A DNA stretch of 9,812 nucleotides from DUOH01 sp036562625 (GTDB lineage: Bacteria; Bacillota; UBA4882; UBA10575). This document shows positions 7,203 through 9,812 of this stretch, piece by piece. A program made the position numbers and the translations under genes. The stretch is taken from the NCBI GenBank assembly GCA_036562625.1, contig DATCJV010000055.1:1-9812 (forward strand). The letters are read 5' to 3'. Under the pieces are notes generated by a model. It had not been told where the DNA came from and did not search any database. It worked only from the letters and a program-made list of their open reading frames with translations. Positions within the stretch are counted from its first letter, which is position 1. Every line of letters begins with the position of its first letter.

Positions 7203-7210
7203 TGAGTAGG

Positions 7211-7873
7211 ATGAAGAGCAACGCTGAAGAAAGAAAGTGGTTTTTACAAAAAATGGCAGAAGAAGCGGCCGAGGCTTTACGGAAAAACGGTTTCGACGCC
7301 GTCTGTCTGGTTGACCGTTCCGAATTGTTACCCAGAATCAGTGAACTGCTCCCGGCAGGTAGTTCAGTTGGATTTGGGGGTTCCAGAACTCTGGTGGAAT
7401 GCGGGGTGATTGACTGGTTACGCGCAGAAAAGGCAGGCCGGGGCATAGAGCTCATCGACAGGGATGAACCCGGTATCAGCCTTGAAGAAAGAGGACGCCG
7501 CATGAAAAGGGCGCTTACTGCTGATTACTTTTTTTCCGGTGTCAACGGGATCGGATTGGACGGCTCCTTGGTCTTGATCGACGGATACGGTAACCGGGTG
7601 GCGCCCGTCCTGTATGGGCCCGACCATGTGATTCTGGTGAGTGGCGCGAATAAGATTACCCACGATCAAGACGGGGCCTTGTTACGGGCTAAAGAGTATG
7701 CGGCGCCCCTGAATTCTTACAGGCTAAAGAGGAATACGCCCTGCACCCGGACAGGGCATTGCCATAACTGCCGCTCCGAGGAGCGGATCTGCAATTATAC
7801 AGTGGTTTTAAACCGTGATCCCTATCGTGGCCGGATCAAAGTATTCTTGTTGGGCGAGGAGTTAGGCTTGTAA
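7211..7873 (+). CDS. Standalone LUD-domain protein (LutC/YkgG-like, DUF162)
   Basis: The product is 220 residues and belongs to the LUD family, named for LutB and LutC, which act in lactate oxidation. The glycine-rich GFGGSRTLVECGV stretch (54-66) and GVNGIGLDGSLVLIDGYGNRV (110-130) are typical of the fold. GPDHVILVSGANKI (136-149) follows. The C-terminus carries four cysteines in PCTRTGHCHNCRSEERICN (C178, C184, C187, C194; pattern CX5CX2CX6C), then GRIKVFLLGEELGL. This form is common in clostridia and other Firmicutes as an orphan gene, and the cysteines may hold a metal or iron-sulfur cluster. There is no lutA or lutB next to it, so a role in lactate use is not supported by context. Its substrate is unknown. 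The next gene begins 12 bases after its stop, with the ribosome binding site in the gap. Confidence 0.85.
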   Translation: MKSNAEERKWFLQKMAEEAAEALRKNGFDAVCLVDRSELLPRISELLPAGSSVGFGGSRTLVECGVIDWLRAEKAGRGIELIDRDEPGISLEERGRRMKRALTADYFFSGVNGIGLDGSLVLIDGYGNRVAPVLYGPDHVILVSGANKITHDQDGALLRAKEYAAPLNSYRLKRNTPCTRTGHCHNCRSEERICNYTVVLNRDPYRGRIKVFLLGEELGL

Positions 7874-7880
7874 GGGGGTG
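7872..7880 (+). promoter_or_regulatory. Ribosome binding site supporting a GTG start for the exonuclease gene
   Basis: AAGGGGGTG begins within the stop codon of the LUD gene and ends five bases before the GTG at 7886. The close spacing suggests coupled translation. No ATG occurs in frame near this point. Confidence 0.65.
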
Positions 7881-7885
7881 GATCG

Positions 7886-8788
7886 GTGACGGGTTGTTCC
7901 GAAGAAAAAACGGGTACAAGCTGGGAAGAGCAAGAGAACAAGTATGGCAGGTACTACCGGATTCAGGAAGAGTGTTCCACCGGAATCGTCCTGGAATATC
8001 CTGGACCCGACTTGATCCAACAGCATCTTTCCTTGATTTACGGGATTGGGCCAAAGACCGCCGCGTCTTTACGGGAGAACGGGTTTGAGACCTTGGAACA
8101 GTTGTGCGTGCATCCGAAGTGGGGACGGGCGGCTCAGGAAATATGCGACCTGATCAGGAGGAAAAAATTGGATCGCTTGCTCCGGTATGGCGCCAAAGAG
8201 GAAGAGTTGGTTGGATTCTTTCCCCGGTCCGATCTGGTCTTTCTTGATTTGGAAACCTTGGGACTCTCCGCCGTGCATCCTATTTTTCTGATTGGTGTCT
8301 TTTACTTCGACGGTCCCACCCCCCTGATTCAACAGTTATTAGCCGGAGATTACGAAGGGGAGAAGGCTATACTGCACGCGGCAAGAACCCTTTTCAGCCG
8401 GTTTCAGGTGGTAGTCAGCTATAACGGGCGAAGTTTTGACTTGCCATACCTGAAGAGGAGAATGCAGTACCATGGTTTGGAGTGGAGCGGTTTTCCTCAT
8501 CAACTTGATCTGTTTCGCCAAACCCGCCGTTACTTCAAGGGACAACTCCCAGATTACCGTTTGACTACAGCCGGAAGTCACCTCTTGGCGAAAGTAAGGG
8601 AGGATACCATCTCCGGCCGGGAGGCGCCGGAAAAATATCATTCTTTTGTACAGACCGGCGACACCCGTTTGCTCCAGGAGATACTTCTCCATAATAAAGA
8701 GGACCTATTGACCATGGCCGGTTTGGTCAAGGTAATCAGTAGACGCGCCCAGGAGAAAGGGAAGGAGTTGGGGTTGGATGTTGGTTAA
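7886..8788 (+). CDS. YprB/MrfB-like 3'-5' exonuclease with RNase H-like fold and helix-hairpin-helix
   Basis: The product is 300 residues. A helix-hairpin-helix DNA-binding motif lies at about 50-74 (IYGIGPKTAASLRENGFETL). The RNase H-like exonuclease domain spans about 115-285. Its acidic residues can be seen: D121 and E123 in FLDLETLGL (motif I), D185 in SYNGRSFDLPYL (motif II), and H269/D273 in LLHNKEDLLTM (motif III), a DEDD arrangement that should bind two metal ions. Bacillus subtilis YprB (MrfB) is about 413 residues and works with the helicase MrfA in mitomycin C repair. It has a C-terminal TPR region, which this protein lacks, and no helicase gene is adjacent. A role in DNA repair is therefore inferred, and RNA as substrate is possible. 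Its last 11 bases overlap yhaM. Confidence 0.85.
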   Translation: MTGCSEEKTGTSWEEQENKYGRYYRIQEECSTGIVLEYPGPDLIQQHLSLIYGIGPKTAASLRENGFETLEQLCVHPKWGRAAQEICDLIRRKKLDRLLRYGAKEEELVGFFPRSDLVFLDLETLGLSAVHPIFLIGVFYFDGPTPLIQQLLAGDYEGEKAILHAARTLFSRFQVVVSYNGRSFDLPYLKRRMQYHGLEWSGFPHQLDLFRQTRRYFKGQLPDYRLTTAGSHLLAKVREDTISGREAPEKYHSFVQTGDTRLLQEILLHNKEDLLTMAGLVKVISRRAQEKGKELGLDVG

Positions 8789-9779
8789 AGAGATCCAAGC
8801 GGAAGGACGAGTCTCCGGATTTTATCTGATTATGGACAGTCAGTTGCGGACCGCCAAAAACGGAACTCTCTATGCTACTTTACGCTTGGCGGATAAAACC
8901 GGAGAAATTGCCATGAAAGTCTGGGAACTAAGTACAGAAGTATTTAATGAACTAAAAATAGGAAGAGTAATTAAGGTGGAGGCGACAGCCAAAATTTTCA
9001 ACGGCGCCTTGCAGTTGGAGGCCAGCGGCAAGGATGATTTTTTCCGGGTCTGTCAAGAAAACCAGTATGATCCGGCGCTCTTCTTGCGCGCCACCGATCT
9101 GGAACTGGACGCGCTCTGGTCCGAGCTGGAACAAGCCCGCGCAGAGGTGCGTATCTCTTGTTATCAAGCCCTGCTACAGCACTTCTTTTCCAATGAAGAA
9201 TTCAGAAAAAAATTTGAAACCTCCCCAGCCGCTCTTCGCCACCACCATGTGTACCTTGGCGGGCTTCTGGAACATACGGTAGGAGTGACTAAGATCTGTC
9301 TGACCGTGGCCGCCAACTATCCCGGCGTAAATAAAGACTTATTAGTCACCGGCGCTCTCCTTCATGATGTGGGAAAGCTTCAAAGCTACCAAGTGGGTCC
9401 GGGTTTTTCCGGAACTGATCAAGGCAGATTGGTCGGGCATTTAGTCCTGGGTATCCAGATGGTGACGGAGGCTGTTGCCAGTCTGCGCTCGACTTCCGGG
9501 GCTGAATTTTTTCCTCCGGAATATGAATGGCCGTTGCTGCATTTATTAGCCAGCCATCATGGGCTCAAAGAATGGGGCTCCCCGGTCGAACCCGCTTCCT
9601 TGGAGGCTTGTATCCTGCATCATGCCGACTATCTGGATGCTGAGGTCTCCAAATATCTGGAGGCGCTTCGGAAACATCCGGCGGACGGAGGGAACTGGAC
9701 CAACTACGATCAGAATTTACAAAAATCCGTTTACCTTCCTTTTATTGATCGGGGGGCGGAGGAAGAAGCGGAGGCGTAG
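8778..9779 (+). CDS. yhaM: YhaM-type 3'-5' exoribonuclease (OB fold + HD domain)
   Basis: YhaM removes nucleotides from the 3' ends of RNA and single-stranded DNA and is largely confined to Firmicutes. The product is 333 residues (B. subtilis YhaM about 314). Residues 8-90 form an OB-fold nucleic-acid-binding domain (VSGFYLIMDSQLRTAKNGT, then LRLADKTGEIAMKVWE). The HD metal-dependent domain covers about 155-325, with H166 (GGLLEHTVGV), the His-Asp pair H196-D197 (LLHDVGK), H221 (VGHLVLG), H260-H261 (LASHHG) and D284 (ILHHADYLDAE) as expected metal ligands. All are intact. The C-terminus is a short acidic tail, GAEEEAEA. The ATG lies inside the end of the exonuclease gene, with AAGGAG 10 bases upstream, so the two are probably made together from one message. 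Confidence 0.95.
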   Translation: MLVKEIQAEGRVSGFYLIMDSQLRTAKNGTLYATLRLADKTGEIAMKVWELSTEVFNELKIGRVIKVEATAKIFNGALQLEASGKDDFFRVCQENQYDPALFLRATDLELDALWSELEQARAEVRISCYQALLQHFFSNEEFRKKFETSPAALRHHHVYLGGLLEHTVGVTKICLTVAANYPGVNKDLLVTGALLHDVGKLQSYQVGPGFSGTDQGRLVGHLVLGIQMVTEAVASLRSTSGAEFFPPEYEWPLLHLLASHHGLKEWGSPVEPASLEACILHHADYLDAEVSKYLEALRKHPADGGNWTNYDQNLQKSVYLPFIDRGAEEEAEA

Positions 9780-9812
9780 ATATAAAATGCCTGCTCGAGG
9801 CGGGTGTATCTT

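Noticed and set aside
9787..9807. Possible hairpin after yhaM, perhaps the start of a terminator
   Set aside because: The stem needs three G-U pairs and the window ends before any T tract could be seen.
1..9812. CRISPR array, insertion sequence, tRNA or rRNA genes
   Set aside because: I found no regularly spaced repeats, no transposase-like frames with terminal inverted repeats and no recognisable RNA gene.

Overview
This window reads as a stretch of chromosome from a diderm (outer-membrane-bearing) member of the Firmicutes/Bacillota. One half carries Gram-negative lipopolysaccharide genes: lpxD and homologues of lptF/lptG, lptD, lptC and lptA. The other half carries genes typical of Firmicutes: a standalone LUD-domain protein, a YprB/MrfB-like exonuclease and the YhaM HD exoribonuclease. 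That mix fits lineages such as Negativicutes, Halanaerobiales or Limnochordia. I cannot choose among them from sequence alone, though Limnochordia-like seems reasonable. All nine genes lie on the + strand, coding is dense, and base composition looks even throughout. I see no mobile element, CRISPR array, tRNA or rRNA.

Region 1 (1-2040) is the tail of an envelope operon. A coiled-coil protein with a hydrophobic N-terminus, cut by the window edge, sits where OmpH/Skp-like genes often sit. It is followed by lpxD, the third acyltransferase step of lipid A synthesis. A strong intrinsic terminator at 2012-2040 closes the unit.

Region 2 (2041-7075) starts with a 177-base leader holding a consensus -10 box and two inverted repeats, one of which covers a Shine-Dalgarno-like sequence. 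Then come an LptF/LptG permease, an LptD-type outer-membrane LPS translocon, LptC and LptA. The last two genes overlap by 4 bases. Together they give the inner-membrane permease subunit, the inner-membrane-anchored bridge piece, the periplasmic bridge protein and the outer-membrane exit pore. The ATPase LptB, a second permease subunit and LptE are not in the window.

Region 3 (7076-9779) holds the LUD protein, the YprB-like DEDD exonuclease and YhaM. Spacing is 12 bases, then an 11-base overlap, so these three are probably translated from one message. The link to the Lpt genes is by position only.

Nothing here is a clearly new system. The most interesting points are the reduced cysteine set of the LptD homologue, the long membrane-anchored coiled-coil protein before lpxD, the structured leader before lptF, and the compact exonuclease pair.
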